Positions 52,907 through 62,587 are shown, counted from the first letter of the stretch. The stretch: 64,000 bases of DNA from Flavobacteriales bacterium (GCA_021741155.1 JAIOYP010000018.1:1-64000); one strand, 5' to 3'. Numbers and translations: made by a program. The notes: generated from the sequence alone by a model not told the origin.

Positions 52907-53113
52907 GTGTCAACCGAAAGCCTTCTAAAAGAGATTATGGAAGAGGTAGAAAACCTCAATCGTTCTATTCAGGAATGTTGTCCCGAGATTATTTCTGTGA
53001 GTAAATATCCTTCCATTCAAGAAATGGGAGACGAAATGAACGAGCTCATTGAGTACAGGATTAAGCTGTTGACAGAAAATTCCAAGAGCGTAAAAGGCTC
53101 CAAAAAACTATAG
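52907..53113 (+). CDS. Small conserved hypothetical protein
   Basis: A 68-residue charged helical protein read from a GTG (MSTESLLKEIMEEVENLNRS). No ATG is available before residue 11. A good promoter ends five bases upstream, which supports this start. It has a CC pair at about 24-25 and no membrane segment. The ybaB gene begins three bases after its stop, so the two are probably co-transcribed. Function unknown. Confidence 0.6.
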   Translation: MSTESLLKEIMEEVENLNRSIQECCPEIISVSKYPSIQEMGDEMNELIEYRIKLLTENSKSVKGSKKL

Positions 53114-53116
53114 TTC

Positions 53117-53410
53117 ATGTTTGATAAAATAAAACAGCTCCAACAGATGAAGGGGCAAATGGATGCTGCCAAAGAACGGCTCAACCATATTTCTGTTAAA
53201 GGCGAATGTCAAGGAATTACGGTTGTTGCCAACGGAAACAAGAAAATCATAGAGGTGGTCATTCCAAAATCTTTGGAAGGTTCGGGTAGAGAAGAACTTG
53301 CCGGATTAATCGTAATCGCGACCAATAAGGCCTTGGAAAATGCTGAAAGCGTATTTGAATCGGAAATGCGAGGAATGGCTGGCGGCTTGATGGGCGGCCT
53401 TGGATTTTAG
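53117..53410 (+). CDS. ybaB: YbaB/EbfC family nucleoid-associated protein
   Basis: A 97-residue DNA-binding protein. The family pattern is MFDKIKQLQQMKGQMDAAKE, then VVANGNKKIIEVVIPKS, ATNKALENAESVFESEM and a Gly/Met-rich tail (GMAGGLMGGLGF). YbaB dimers bind and organise DNA. It follows a small helical gene by three bases rather than the dnaX-recR genes seen in many bacteria. Confidence 0.92.
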   Translation: MFDKIKQLQQMKGQMDAAKERLNHISVKGECQGITVVANGNKKIIEVVIPKSLEGSGREELAGLIVIATNKALENAESVFESEMRGMAGGLMGGLGF

Positions 53411-53470
53411 ATTTCGGATTTTAGAATGAGCGAATTTTGTTCCTAACCGTTATCGCTCCTAAGAATTTCC

Positions 53471-53501
53471 GTCTGTCACCCTGACGAAGGAAGGGTCTCA
53501 C
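53471..53501 (+). repeat. TGTCACCCTGACGAAGG repeat, copy 3
   Basis: GTCTGTCACCCTGACGAAGG followed by AAGGGTCTCAC; nearly identical to 28422-28452 and to the reverse of 20689-20716. Confidence 0.7.
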
Positions 53502-53557
53502 TTTTGGCTTGGATTTTAGAATAAAAAGACGCTTCGTTCCTCAGCGAAATAAGAGAG

Positions 53558-54685
53558 TTAACCCTCCACGCTCTTTAGAATACTCTCCCAAAGCAAATCG
53601 GCAGAGCGCTGCCAAGTAAAAAAAGCAGCTCGCTCCTTCCCTTTTGTAATCAGCTCAGTTCGTAATTCGGATGATGATGCAAGACGAACCATAGCTTCTG
53701 AAATGGTCTCTGTTTTATATGGATTCACAAGCAAAGCTGCATCGCCTGCAATCTCAGGCATACTTGTAACATTTGATGTAATAACCGGAATACCCGATTG
53801 AAAAGCCTCAATTATCGGAATTCCGAAGCCTTCAAATGTAGAAACGTACACATTAGCCAAGGCAGCGCCCATTAGATTATTCAGGTCTTCGTCCGAAACA
53901 CGTCCAGTAAAGATTACTTCATCTTTGAATTGCATAGAATCCAGTGTATGCTGCATGCTTGGCGTCCACCATTTCTTATTTCCCACAAGAACAAATCGAT
54001 GGGGCTCGGCAATTCTCTCACGAAATTGCTCGTAAGCCACCAACATCCGTTCAATGTTTTTGCGTTGATGAATGGCCCCAACGTAAATGAAATACGGTTT
54101 CCCTTCGGTCCATTGTACCTTAACTGATTCCTTTTCTACTTCGGCCAATGGTCTAAAACGTTCCGAAACACCGTTGTAAACCACATCAATTTTAGACGAA
54201 TCAACGCCATACTGCTTTACAATATCCTGTTTAGAGAATTCAGAAACGGTGGCAATCCGTTTGGCTTTGCTCGCATACTTAGAAAAGTATCGGTTGTAAA
54301 ACCAAGCATGCGAACGCGCCAAATCATTCGGATTGTGAACAAAATTCAGGTCGTGAATCACTGGTAAGCTCACCACATCCGCTTTCAGCGATAGAAAACC
54401 GTCTGGCGATAAAAACAAATCAGGATTAATCTTTTTCAGCACACTAGGCAACGAAATCTCAAACCAAACGTGCCAAAGAACTGGATGCCGCGCTGGCGGA
54501 TTAATCACAATCGGAGTAACATTATCGCCAAAAACGAATTCCGAATCAAACGGTCTGTCAAACAGAAAAAAGAACTGATGTTCGGGATGCGCCTTCGTAA
54601 TCAGCGTCAATGTCTCGTACGAAAATCGCCCCAATCCTTCGAGGCGTCCTTTGAGAAGTAATCGTGTGTTGACTGCAATTCGCAC
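53558..54685 (-). CDS. Family 4 glycosyltransferase
   Basis: A 375-residue GT-B fold retaining glycosyltransferase. Visible are RIAVNTRLLLKGRLEGLGRF at the start, the acceptor-domain block VIHDLNFVHNP, the donor-domain FIYVGAIHQRKNIERMLVAY, and the signature STFEGFGIPIIEAFQSGIPV with the conserved Glu residues. It would add a nucleotide-sugar-derived residue to a lipid-linked surface glycan. It diverges from the flippase gene and belongs by content to the polysaccharide cluster to 59.7 kb. Confidence 0.9.
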   Translation of the reverse strand: MRIAVNTRLLLKGRLEGLGRFSYETLTLITKAHPEHQFFFLFDRPFDSEFVFGDNVTPIVINPPARHPVLWHVWFEISLPSVLKKINPDLFLSPDGFLSLKADVVSLPVIHDLNFVHNPNDLARSHAWFYNRYFSKYASKAKRIATVSEFSKQDIVKQYGVDSSKIDVVYNGVSERFRPLAEVEKESVKVQWTEGKPYFIYVGAIHQRKNIERMLVAYEQFRERIAEPHRFVLVGNKKWWTPSMQHTLDSMQFKDEVIFTGRVSDEDLNNLMGAALANVYVSTFEGFGIPIIEAFQSGIPVITSNVTSMPEIAGDAALLVNPYKTETISEAMVRLASSSELRTELITKGKERAAFFTWQRSADLLWESILKSVEG

Positions 54686-54740
54686 CGTGGCAATGTAATA
54701 AAAGCGGTTAAGCCGTGGTTAGTTACGTGTTTTCAAATGG

Positions 54741-54748
54741 TAGATTTG
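54741..54748 (+). promoter_or_regulatory. -7 promoter box (TAGATTTG) of the flippase-led operon
   Basis: An exact TANNTTTG match nine bases before the ATG at 54758 and inside the longer frame that begins at 54737. It supports the shorter start. A -33 TTG is not obvious. Confidence 0.45.
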
Positions 54749-54757
54749 CCACAGACC

Positions 54758-56185
54758 ATGCAACGAAAGTTTCTATCCAACCTCGCGTTCCTGCTGTTCC
54801 TCAATCTGCTGGTCAAGCCATTTTGGATTTTTGGCATAGATAGAGCAGTTCAAAATGAGGTGGGTGCAGAAATATACGGGTCGTATTTCGCTCTCTTCAA
54901 TTTCGCCTTTATCCTGAATGTATTTCTGGATCTTGGCATCAGCAACTTCAACAATCGAAACGTTTCGCAGCACGAACATCTACTAGGAAAGTACTTTCCT
55001 CGTATTGTGGCACTGCGGCTTCTATTGGCAATTGGCTACATGTTTATTTGCATGATTGCGGGCATTGTAATGGGCTATTCTCACCATCAAATGTTGATGC
55101 TTGTTTTGCTCTGTTTTAATCAATTTCTGCTTGCCTCCATTCTATTTCTGCGGTCAAACATCGCAGGATTACAACTTTATAAGATGGACAGCTTGGTCTC
55201 CATCATGGATCGATTGCTCTTGATTTTGACTTGTGGTTGGGTGCTCTTTTTTATGCAACGTTCCACCCCATTTCAGATTGAATGGTTCGTCTATCTGCAA
55301 ACCTTCGCCTATGGCGCAACTGCCCTTTTTGCATTGGCTGTTGTTGTAAAGCGAGGCGGCCCATTCACCTACAAATGGAATCCGGCCATGCTGGTGCTCA
55401 TTCTCAAACAGAGTTTGCCGTTTGCATTGCTCATTTTGTTGATGAGTATTTATGGTCGTGTTGATTCTGTGCTACTCGAACGTATGTTGCCAGATGGAAA
55501 AGAACAAACGGGAATTTACGCACAAGCATTCCGTCTTTTAGATGCAAGCAACATGATCGCTTACTTGTTCGCAGTTCTGCTTCTGCCCATGTTCTCGCGG
55601 ATGCTAAAACTCAAAGAAGACGTGAAGCCATTGGTACACATGGCTTCCAAACTTATACTCATTCCAGCCTTTACGTTAGGTATGATTTGTTGGTATTACT
55701 CCACTGATTTTATGTCGCTACTGTATGAAGAACACACGGTAGAATCTGGGCGTATTCTTTCCTTGCTAATGTTCTCACTTATACCAATGGCGGGAGCGTA
55801 CATCATTGGCACACTTCTTACTGCCAATGGTAGTCTTAAGCAATTGAATTACATTGCGTTGATTGGAGTTACATCAAGTCTCGTATTCAATTCATTTCTT
55901 ATACCTAAACTCGGAGCTTATGGTGCCGCAGTTACCTGCTTCATCACACAAGTATTGGCTTTTTTCTTGCAACTCATAGTCGCTATCAAACGGTTTAAAT
56001 TCATAGTCGACCGTGAACTTATCTTCCTCGTATTTCCAGCGTTATTGGTTATTACGGTTGGGTATTTAAGTTCAAATTTTGCTTGGAAACTTGGCTCTGC
56101 AATCATGCTTATTTCAGGTGGCATACTCACCATTCTTTCCTTGATTCCAAACCTTCATTTCCTTCGGAAACTTAGACAGAAGTAA
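54758..56185 (+). CDS. Polysaccharide flippase (Wzx/MATE-like)
   Basis: A 475-residue membrane protein with about 14 helices, of the oligosaccharide flippase family that moves undecaprenyl-linked repeat units across the inner membrane. Family-like stretches are FLDLGISNFNNRNVSQH, LPFALLILLMSIYGRVDSVL and LGAYGAAVTCFITQVLAFFL. Start MQRKFLSNLAF at 54758 is chosen over 54737 because a promoter box lies between them. It leads a probable operon with two Wzz-like genes and an O-antigen-ligase-like gene. Confidence 0.88.
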   Translation: MQRKFLSNLAFLLFLNLLVKPFWIFGIDRAVQNEVGAEIYGSYFALFNFAFILNVFLDLGISNFNNRNVSQHEHLLGKYFPRIVALRLLLAIGYMFICMIAGIVMGYSHHQMLMLVLLCFNQFLLASILFLRSNIAGLQLYKMDSLVSIMDRLLLILTCGWVLFFMQRSTPFQIEWFVYLQTFAYGATALFALAVVVKRGGPFTYKWNPAMLVLILKQSLPFALLILLMSIYGRVDSVLLERMLPDGKEQTGIYAQAFRLLDASNMIAYLFAVLLLPMFSRMLKLKEDVKPLVHMASKLILIPAFTLGMICWYYSTDFMSLLYEEHTVESGRILSLLMFSLIPMAGAYIIGTLLTANGSLKQLNYIALIGVTSSLVFNSFLIPKLGAYGAAVTCFITQVLAFFLQLIVAIKRFKFIVDRELIFLVFPALLVITVGYLSSNFAWKLGSAIMLISGGILTILSLIPNLHFLRKLRQK

Positions 56186-56250
56186 CGGTTGGGTTGAACT
56201 TAAAATGACTATCAAAAATTTCTACTTTTGCCCATTCATCAAAACAGGGA

Positions 56251-57282
56251 ATGTCGGAGGATAAAATTGAAGTGAACAACGGACTGAATTTCGACTCATC
56301 GAATCTCCTTTTGTTCGTGGTCAGATGGAAAAAACCACTGATAATACTGTCGGTTGCCGCAGCCATACTTTCGGGCATATTCTCGGCACCAATGTTTGTT
56401 ACTCCTAAGTTCGAGAGTACAGTTATAATGTTCCCAACATCAACTGCTTCGATTTCCAAATCGCTGCTTGCAAAGAATAACGTTGCGAAGGAAGACCTTC
56501 TTTCCTTCGGAGAAGAAGAGCAGGCAGAGCAATTGATTCAGATCCTTAATTCGGATGAGATTCGCTCACGAGTGGTTCAGAAATATGATTTGATGAATCA
56601 TTATAAAATTGACACTACTGATGTTTATAAGCAGACCAAACTATTTAAGGAATATGAAAGTAACATTACTTACAAACGAACCGAATTTCAGTCTGTAAGA
56701 ATTGATGTTTTGGACTCCGATCGTTTCTTAGCTGCCGATATTGCCAACGACATTGCCGCTTTGGTTGACTCTGTGAAGAATAGAATGCAGAAAGAACGCG
56801 CATTTAAGGCCATGGCAATTGCTGCAGCCGAGTATGATGAGATGAAGAATTACGTGAAGGAGCTTGAAGATTCATTGAACACCATGAGAGAAATGGGTGT
56901 AAATGACTACGAATCTATGTCGGAGCGTTTCAATGAGTACTACGCAAAGGCGATTTTGGAAGGAAACACAAGAGCAGCAGAAAAACTTGGAGAGCAGCTT
57001 AAAATTCTTTCCAAATATGGTGGTGCCTATGTATCTATTCGAGACATGCTTGAGCACGAAAAGGAACAACTGAGTCACCTCCGTGCAAAATATCAGGAGG
57101 CTAGAGTCGATGCCGAGCAAACACTACCACATAAGTTCATCGTAAACAATGCCTTTCCGGCAGAAAAGAAAAGTTACCCGATTAGATGGTTGATTGTTTT
57201 AGTTTCTACCATTTCAACATTCATCCTAGCCCTACTTGTAATTATCGGTTATGAGAACATCACCAAAGTTAACGAGCAATAA
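56251..57282 (+). CDS. Wzz-like chain length determinant protein, paralogue 1
   Basis: A 343-residue protein with two membrane segments (about 29-50 and 314-335) around a long coiled-coil-rich periplasmic domain (AAAEYDEMKNYVKELEDSLN, EHEKEQLSHLRAKYQEARVD). The PIRWLIVLVSTISTFILALL block at the second segment is shared with the next gene. Wzz-type co-polymerases set the length of O-antigen or capsule chains. No tyrosine-kinase domain is attached. The next gene starts one base after its stop. Confidence 0.82.
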   Translation: MSEDKIEVNNGLNFDSSNLLLFVVRWKKPLIILSVAAAILSGIFSAPMFVTPKFESTVIMFPTSTASISKSLLAKNNVAKEDLLSFGEEEQAEQLIQILNSDEIRSRVVQKYDLMNHYKIDTTDVYKQTKLFKEYESNITYKRTEFQSVRIDVLDSDRFLAADIANDIAALVDSVKNRMQKERAFKAMAIAAAEYDEMKNYVKELEDSLNTMREMGVNDYESMSERFNEYYAKAILEGNTRAAEKLGEQLKILSKYGGAYVSIRDMLEHEKEQLSHLRAKYQEARVDAEQTLPHKFIVNNAFPAEKKSYPIRWLIVLVSTISTFILALLVIIGYENITKVNEQ

Positions 57283-57283
57283 G

Positions 57284-58249
57284 ATGAGCGAATTCAAGAA
57301 CAACTCAGAATTGCTTAATCTACTGTTGAGGTGGTGGAAACACCTGTTGGGAGTGGCATTAATTGCTTTGGTGCTATCAGCAATTTTCTCTAGCCCTTTC
57401 ATAATTACTCCTAAGTACAAATCCTTTGCAGTTCTCTATCCTGCCAACATCATTCCAATGGGAAACGAAACTCCTACTGAGCAAATGCTTCAAGTATTGG
57501 AGTCTGATGTTATTCGAGATTCAGTCACAAATCTCTTTCACTTATACGAAACGTACGGGATTAATCAGAAAGGTTCATCCTCCACATCTAATCTTATTAA
57601 ACAGTATCAAGAAAGTGTGGTTTTTAGAAAAACCGAGTATGAATCGGTTGTAGTTGAGGTTCTAGATAAAGACCCAACTCAAGCACGTGATATGGTGGAG
57701 TCTATCATATTCTTCTTCAACAAAAAGGAGCGATTCTTACAACAAGAAAAAGCCATGGAGCTGGTGAAAATCTTAGATACTCAAGTAACTAGGAAACGCG
57801 CAGAAATGGATAGTATGGAGACGATTCTAACTGGAATCAGACAGAATTATGGCATTCTTGATTACGCCTTACAAACCGAATATGCCACCGAGCGCTATTT
57901 GGAAGTAATATCTACTCCGAGTAGAAAAATGAACGCCAAAGAAATTGAGCCTCTTCTTGATGCTTTGAAGGAAAAAGGCGGAGAATTCATGGCGTTAAAC
58001 GAACACCTTTGGCGGGTTAGAGGTGGCTATAATGACTTAAAAGAGCAATTGGAAGCTGCAGAACGAGATGTAGAGAAGAATTTGACCTACTGCAACGTAA
58101 TCACGAATCCTGTTGTTGCTGATAAGAAAGCTTATCCAATAAGATGGTTAATTGTAGCTGTTTCAGTTCTATCTACTTTACTAATTTCTGTTCTGTTCCT
58201 AAGCATTGCTGAAAACGTTCGAGGAAAAGACACGGTAAACGAACATTGA
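57284..58249 (+). CDS. Wzz-like chain length determinant protein, paralogue 2
   Basis: A 321-residue tandem paralogue of the preceding gene: same layout, with shared blocks LSAIFSSPFIITPKYKSFAV, VFRKTEYESVVVEVLD and YPIRWLIVAVSVLSTLLIS. Membrane segments lie at about 17-38 and 286-310. The ATG at 57284 follows the previous stop by one base (TAAGATG), so translation is coupled; the earlier frame start at 57251 lies within the upstream gene. Two co-polymerases may act as a hetero-oligomer or give two chain-length classes. Confidence 0.82.
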   Translation: MSEFKNNSELLNLLLRWWKHLLGVALIALVLSAIFSSPFIITPKYKSFAVLYPANIIPMGNETPTEQMLQVLESDVIRDSVTNLFHLYETYGINQKGSSSTSNLIKQYQESVVFRKTEYESVVVEVLDKDPTQARDMVESIIFFFNKKERFLQQEKAMELVKILDTQVTRKRAEMDSMETILTGIRQNYGILDYALQTEYATERYLEVISTPSRKMNAKEIEPLLDALKEKGGEFMALNEHLWRVRGGYNDLKEQLEAAERDVEKNLTYCNVITNPVVADKKAYPIRWLIVAVSVLSTLLISVLFLSIAENVRGKDTVNEH

Positions 58250-58253
58250 TAGT

Positions 58254-59732
58254 TTGATAGGTTCTATTCAAAGATCGCTAGCAAGCACAAAATCCATTTA
58301 TTGGGTTGGAGGAGGTTTTGCTCTCCTGAATGCCATATTAATCGCATTCGAATTTTACTACGCTCCTATCCTACCTGTTCTTTTGGTTGTGATGTTGTTA
58401 GCGTTTTTCGCTCTCGATAAGCTAGCACTCCTAATCGTATTTCTAACGCCATTATCAGTTAATCTCACAGACATTGGACTTGGAGTTGGACTAACACTTC
58501 CAACCGATCCGTTACTGTTTGGCCTCCTATTAATTTTCTTGTTAAAGCTATTTGCTGAAAGGAAATTCGATAAGGGAATTGCCGATCATCCCATCACACT
58601 TGCTATCATCATCAATCTTGTCTGGATCGGTATTACAACCATTACTAGCGAAATGCCGATGGTTTCGCTCAAATACTTTGTCTCAAGATTGTGGTATGTC
58701 ACTGCGTTCTTCTTTGTAATGACACAATTGTTTCGCGATTTTAAAAACATCAAGTTGTTTTTGGCGATGTATCTGACCGCCTTTATCGGAATCATTTGCT
58801 ACACAATTATCCATCATAGCATGTATGGTTTTATGGAGCAGCCAGCGCACTGGGTTATGTCGCCATTCTTTAACGACCACACTTCGTATGGCGCTGTTTT
58901 GGCAATGTTCTATCCTTTGTTGATTGCTCTCACATTCAATAGCAATTATAGCAAGAGTTGGAAGCTGATATTCTTCGGAATTCTAGTGCTCTTTAGCGTG
59001 GCTCTAATCCTGTCTTACACGCGTGCAGCCTGGGTTAGTCTTATCGGTGCATTGGGTGTTTATTTGGTGATGCGTTTACGAATTCGTTTCACCACAATTA
59101 TGGCTATTGGTGGCGTATTCATCGTGGCTCTATTCCTTTCTTGGGATACAATCATCATGAAATTGGAAAAGAACCGCCAAGATTCATCAGCAGAAATAAC
59201 GGAACATCTTCAATCCATCACCAATATTTCTACGGATGCTTCCAACTTAGAGCGTTTAAATAGATGGAGTGCCGCTTGGCGAATGTTTGAAGAAAGACCA
59301 TTTGTTGGTTGGGGTCCTGGAACCTATATGTTCCAATACGCCCCTTTTCAACTTTCTGACGAAAAAACGATTATCAGCACAAATGCTGGAGATGCTGGAA
59401 ATGCTCATAGTGAATATATCGGACCTCTTTCAGAATCTGGTGTATTCGGAATGATATCTTTTATCATGGTTATCATTTGCGTAATTTATTACGCTGTAAT
59501 GCTCTATCCTCGGATGAAGAATACGGAACATCGTTTATACATGGTGAATCTATTTCTGGGAATCATCACCTATCTCATTCACGGTCTTCTGAACAACTTC
59601 TTAGATACGGATAAGGCGTCTGCTCCATTCTGGGGATTTATTGCAGCCATCGTTGCATTTGAGGTGTATCACCTCAAAGAAAACTCAGAAAACAAAACGG
59701 AAGAAAACCTACTTGAACCGAGTGGTGAGTAG
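58254..59732 (+). CDS. O-antigen ligase family protein (Wzy/WaaL type)
   Basis: A 492-residue inner-membrane protein with about 11-12 helices and the large periplasmic loop typical of the family: NRWSAAWRMFEERPFVGWGP, then GNAHSEYIGPLSESGVFG. Members polymerise O-antigen repeats or ligate them to lipid A-core. Start is a TTG four bases after the previous stop; no ATG occurs before residue 42, after the first helix. The last 24 bases overlap the end of the convergent phosphatase gene. Confidence 0.87.
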   Translation: MIGSIQRSLASTKSIYWVGGGFALLNAILIAFEFYYAPILPVLLVVMLLAFFALDKLALLIVFLTPLSVNLTDIGLGVGLTLPTDPLLFGLLLIFLLKLFAERKFDKGIADHPITLAIIINLVWIGITTITSEMPMVSLKYFVSRLWYVTAFFFVMTQLFRDFKNIKLFLAMYLTAFIGIICYTIIHHSMYGFMEQPAHWVMSPFFNDHTSYGAVLAMFYPLLIALTFNSNYSKSWKLIFFGILVLFSVALILSYTRAAWVSLIGALGVYLVMRLRIRFTTIMAIGGVFIVALFLSWDTIIMKLEKNRQDSSAEITEHLQSITNISTDASNLERLNRWSAAWRMFEERPFVGWGPGTYMFQYAPFQLSDEKTIISTNAGDAGNAHSEYIGPLSESGVFGMISFIMVIICVIYYAVMLYPRMKNTEHRLYMVNLFLGIITYLIHGLLNNFLDTDKASAPFWGFIAAIVAFEVYHLKENSENKTEENLLEPSGE

Positions 59733-60968
59733 GGCGATATCATCCACATAAGGCATCTGTCCTTTGTGGCTTTTTAGCAATTTCACAATATTCTCGTTGA
59801 TTTCTCGCACTGAATTGTGCTGATTATCAAGCAATACCAATTCAAGCCGACTCTCTCCAAATTCACGCTCACGCATGTTTTCCAGTTCAACTACACCATC
59901 TGTGTAGCAGGTAATTACGGAATCAGGATCAAGAATGATTACACCTTCACGAATTGTTGGTAAATCATCCAACATACCAAGTCCGGGACATCCAGTTGAT
60001 AAGGCGCTGGTTGTATTATTTGAAACAAGAATTGGCGGGTTCTGACCAGCATTCACATACTGAAGAACGCGCGTTACAGAATTATACTTACCAATGAAAA
60101 TGGTGATGAACTTTTCGCCCATTGCAGAATTCAAAACCTTCTGATTGAGTTCTTGGATAAGATCAGTAAGATTTGTTTGCTGCTGAAACAACGCTCTCAA
60201 ATTGGCCTGAAAATTTGACATCAACAACGCTGCAGAAACTCCTTTTCCCGAAACATCTGCCATACAGAACGCAATCTCGTTATCGCTCAACTGAATGAAA
60301 TCGTAATAATCACCACCCACATCCTGATGCGGCTTATGATAGGCAGCCATTTCAATCCTCTCATTGTGTGGCAACTTACTCGGAAAAAGCATGTTTTGCA
60401 TCTCAGATGCCAGCTCCATTTCACGCTTCATTCCCGCTCTTCGCAGGTTTTCCTTAAACAACCGCTTGTTCTCAATGGAAACCATGATGATGTTGGCCAA
60501 GGTCTGAATGAACGGAATATGGCGCGTCTTTGTATTCTCAATCAAGTCCTCATTGATATCTCCTGCAAGCAGATAAGCCAGCGGTTGATTCTTGTGAAGT
60601 ATTGGAATGATTACATCAAACTGTCCAAAGTATCTCTCCCCAGCCTTTTTAATTTCCTGAACTTCTAGCACATTAAGCAGTTCTCCTTCCAATTTAGGAA
60701 GTGCTACTCCAGGAATAAGACCATGAGCAATGGACTGCTCCCAATCATCATCCTGAGTAAAAAATAACAATCGCCCAATGTTTAATTGGTTTCTGAGTAC
60801 AAACTCGAAGATTTTGAGTAGCTGCTCTCGGGAAAAGTTATTGTTAATGGCATTAGTAATCTCCAGCAATGAGTTCAGCTTGAGGTTTTTCAACTTCAAG
60901 GCAGAGTTAGCAATCTTGAGAGTTTCAAGAATGATTTGCTCGTTCTTATTCTTGCTGATGCTGGTCAA
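59709..60968 (-). CDS. PP2C-type (SpoIIE/RsbU) serine phosphatase with GAF-like domain
   Basis: A 419-residue cytoplasmic signalling phosphatase. Residues 1-40 are helical, about 40-185 form a GAF-like sensor (LLEITNAINNNFSREQLLKI), a short coiled coil follows (RAGMKREMELASEMQNMLFP), and about 215-418 are the SpoIIE domain with metal-binding acids in VGGDYYDFIQLSD, FCMADVSGKGVSAALLMS, CYTDGVVELEN and MPYVDDIALLTT. Such enzymes dephosphorylate anti-sigma antagonists in partner-switching systems; no partner gene is adjacent. Confidence 0.9.
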   Translation of the reverse strand: MTSISKNKNEQIILETLKIANSALKLKNLKLNSLLEITNAINNNFSREQLLKIFEFVLRNQLNIGRLLFFTQDDDWEQSIAHGLIPGVALPKLEGELLNVLEVQEIKKAGERYFGQFDVIIPILHKNQPLAYLLAGDINEDLIENTKTRHIPFIQTLANIIMVSIENKRLFKENLRRAGMKREMELASEMQNMLFPSKLPHNERIEMAAYHKPHQDVGGDYYDFIQLSDNEIAFCMADVSGKGVSAALLMSNFQANLRALFQQQTNLTDLIQELNQKVLNSAMGEKFITIFIGKYNSVTRVLQYVNAGQNPPILVSNNTTSALSTGCPGLGMLDDLPTIREGVIILDPDSVITCYTDGVVELENMREREFGESRLELVLLDNQHNSVREINENIVKLLKSHKGQMPYVDDIALLTTRFK

Positions 60969-61090
60969 CGGATTGGAGAGTAATTTGCCTTGAAATTACG
61001 AAGCATTTGCGGCTATAGTCTAACTATTAGACTAATTAGAATAACAAAATGACTAACGCGCATAATGAACAGTCGCGCTACGGGTTACAC

Positions 61091-62020
61091 TTACTTTTTC
61101 AGCTGTTCGATGATGGATGGCAGTTGTTTTATTAGCGCCAACTCCTTCATTTTTTCGCGTGCTTCACGTACGGGACTTCCAAAATAAGTGATGCCGCCCT
61201 TGATCGATTTGGCAAGACCTGATTGACCCAAAACCACTGCTCCTTTTCCGATTGTCAAATCCTTTTGAACACCTACTTGTCCCCAAAGAATGACGTCATC
61301 TTCTACATTGACAACGCCTGCAATTCCAACTTGTGAAGCAAAAAGACAATTCTTACCAATAACCGTATCGTGACCAATCTGAACCAGATTATCAATCTTG
61401 GTTCCTTGACCAATAACGGTTTCTGAAGTCACACCACGATCAATGGTACAGTTGGCTCCAATTTCAACGTCATTCTCAATCCGAACTGTTCCGCAGGAAT
61501 TAAGCTTATTGTAACCTCCTTTTCGCTGAAAGTAGAAGGCATCAGCACCAATGACGGTTCCTGAATGAACAATGACATTATCACCTAGCGAACAGCCATC
61601 ATAAATGGTAACGTTAGGATGAATGACACAATTCTTTCCAATCTGAGCATTTCTACCTACAAAAGCTCCTGGCATAATCAGCGTTCCTTCACCAATTTTG
61701 GCTGTAGAACTGACCATCTCAGTCGTTTCAAAAGAACCTCTGGTTTCCTTCGAAAGTTCCGTGAATGCAACAAATGGTTTTTCTAAAAGCAGAAGAATCT
61801 TGCCTTTTGGCGCTTCAAAACGTTCGTTTACAAGCACACAACTTGCATTAGACGCTAATGCTGGCTTGATGTACTTTGCATTGTCACAAAAGGTAATATC
61901 ACCTTCTGTTACACGATGAATCTCATTGATTCCTGAAAGCTGAATCTTCCCATCTCCGATACATTCCGCACCGAGTTTGGCAGCAAGATTAGCTGCCGAT
62001 ATGGGATTATCGAATTTCAA
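61091..62020 (-). CDS. lpxD: UDP-3-O-acylglucosamine N-acyltransferase (LpxD type)
   Basis: LpxD adds the N-linked hydroxyacyl chain to UDP-3-O-acylglucosamine in lipid A synthesis. The 309-residue protein has the uridine-binding N-terminal domain (about 1-95), then hexapeptide repeats (IGKNCVIHPNVTIYDGCSLG, VIGADAFYFQRKGGYNKL) with the catalytic His in QIGHDTVIGKNC, and a C-terminal helix. It follows efp by six bases. In related Flavobacteriales a second LpxD-like gene stands after efp, so a further lpxD may exist elsewhere. Confidence 0.88.
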   Translation of the reverse strand: MKFDNPISAANLAAKLGAECIGDGKIQLSGINEIHRVTEGDITFCDNAKYIKPALASNASCVLVNERFEAPKGKILLLLEKPFVAFTELSKETRGSFETTEMVSSTAKIGEGTLIMPGAFVGRNAQIGKNCVIHPNVTIYDGCSLGDNVIVHSGTVIGADAFYFQRKGGYNKLNSCGTVRIENDVEIGANCTIDRGVTSETVIGQGTKIDNLVQIGHDTVIGKNCLFASQVGIAGVVNVEDDVILWGQVGVQKDLTIGKGAVVLGQSGLAKSIKGGITYFGSPVREAREKMKELALIKQLPSIIEQLKK

Positions 62021-62026
62021 TGTGGT

Positions 62027-62587
62027 TTACTTAACGCGCTCAACGTATTCGCCCGTGCGCGTATCAATCTTTATCATTTCACCTTCATTCACAAACAACG
62101 GAACGCGGATTTCGGCTCCTGTTTCTAAGGTTGCAGGCTTCATGCTGTTTGTGGCAGTATCACCTTTTACACCTGGTTCTGAACGAGTAATCAACAATTC
62201 AACAAACGTTGGTGCTTCTGCAATAATAGGCTGATCGCTTTCAAAACCAACCTTCACAATCATACTTTCCTTTAAAAACTTGGCATTCTCACCAAACAAT
62301 TTCTTTGGAATCATCATTTGCTCATAGGTTTCCTGATTCATGCAAACGAAATGCTCACCTTCTTCATAGATGTATTGCAACTCGTTGTACATCAGTCGTG
62401 CAATGTCAACGCTCTCTCCCGAACGAAATCTATTCTCGTAGTTCCTTCCGCTTTGGATAGATTTCATCTTAACCTGATAGAACGCACCGCCTTTACCCGG
62501 CATGGTGTGCTGCTTTTCGCTTACAATGCAGAGTTCTCCATTGAAACGCATTACTGAACCTATTTTAATATCTGATGTTGAAGCCAT
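62027..62587 (-). CDS. efp: Elongation factor P
   Basis: EF-P relieves ribosome stalling at proline runs. The 186-residue protein has the KOW-like domain with the loop TMPGKGGAFYQVKM, where Lys32 is at the position modified in other species, then two OB-like domains (YIYEEGEHFVCMNQETYEQM, GAEIRVPLFVNEGEMIKIDT, TGEYVERVK). Start ATASTS-type (MASTSDIKIGS) is standard for Bacteroidota. It leads the lpxD gene six bases downstream. Confidence 0.95.
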   Translation of the reverse strand: MASTSDIKIGSVMRFNGELCIVSEKQHTMPGKGGAFYQVKMKSIQSGRNYENRFRSGESVDIARLMYNELQYIYEEGEHFVCMNQETYEQMMIPKKLFGENAKFLKESMIVKVGFESDQPIIAEAPTFVELLITRSEPGVKGDTATNSMKPATLETGAEIRVPLFVNEGEMIKIDTRTGEYVERVK

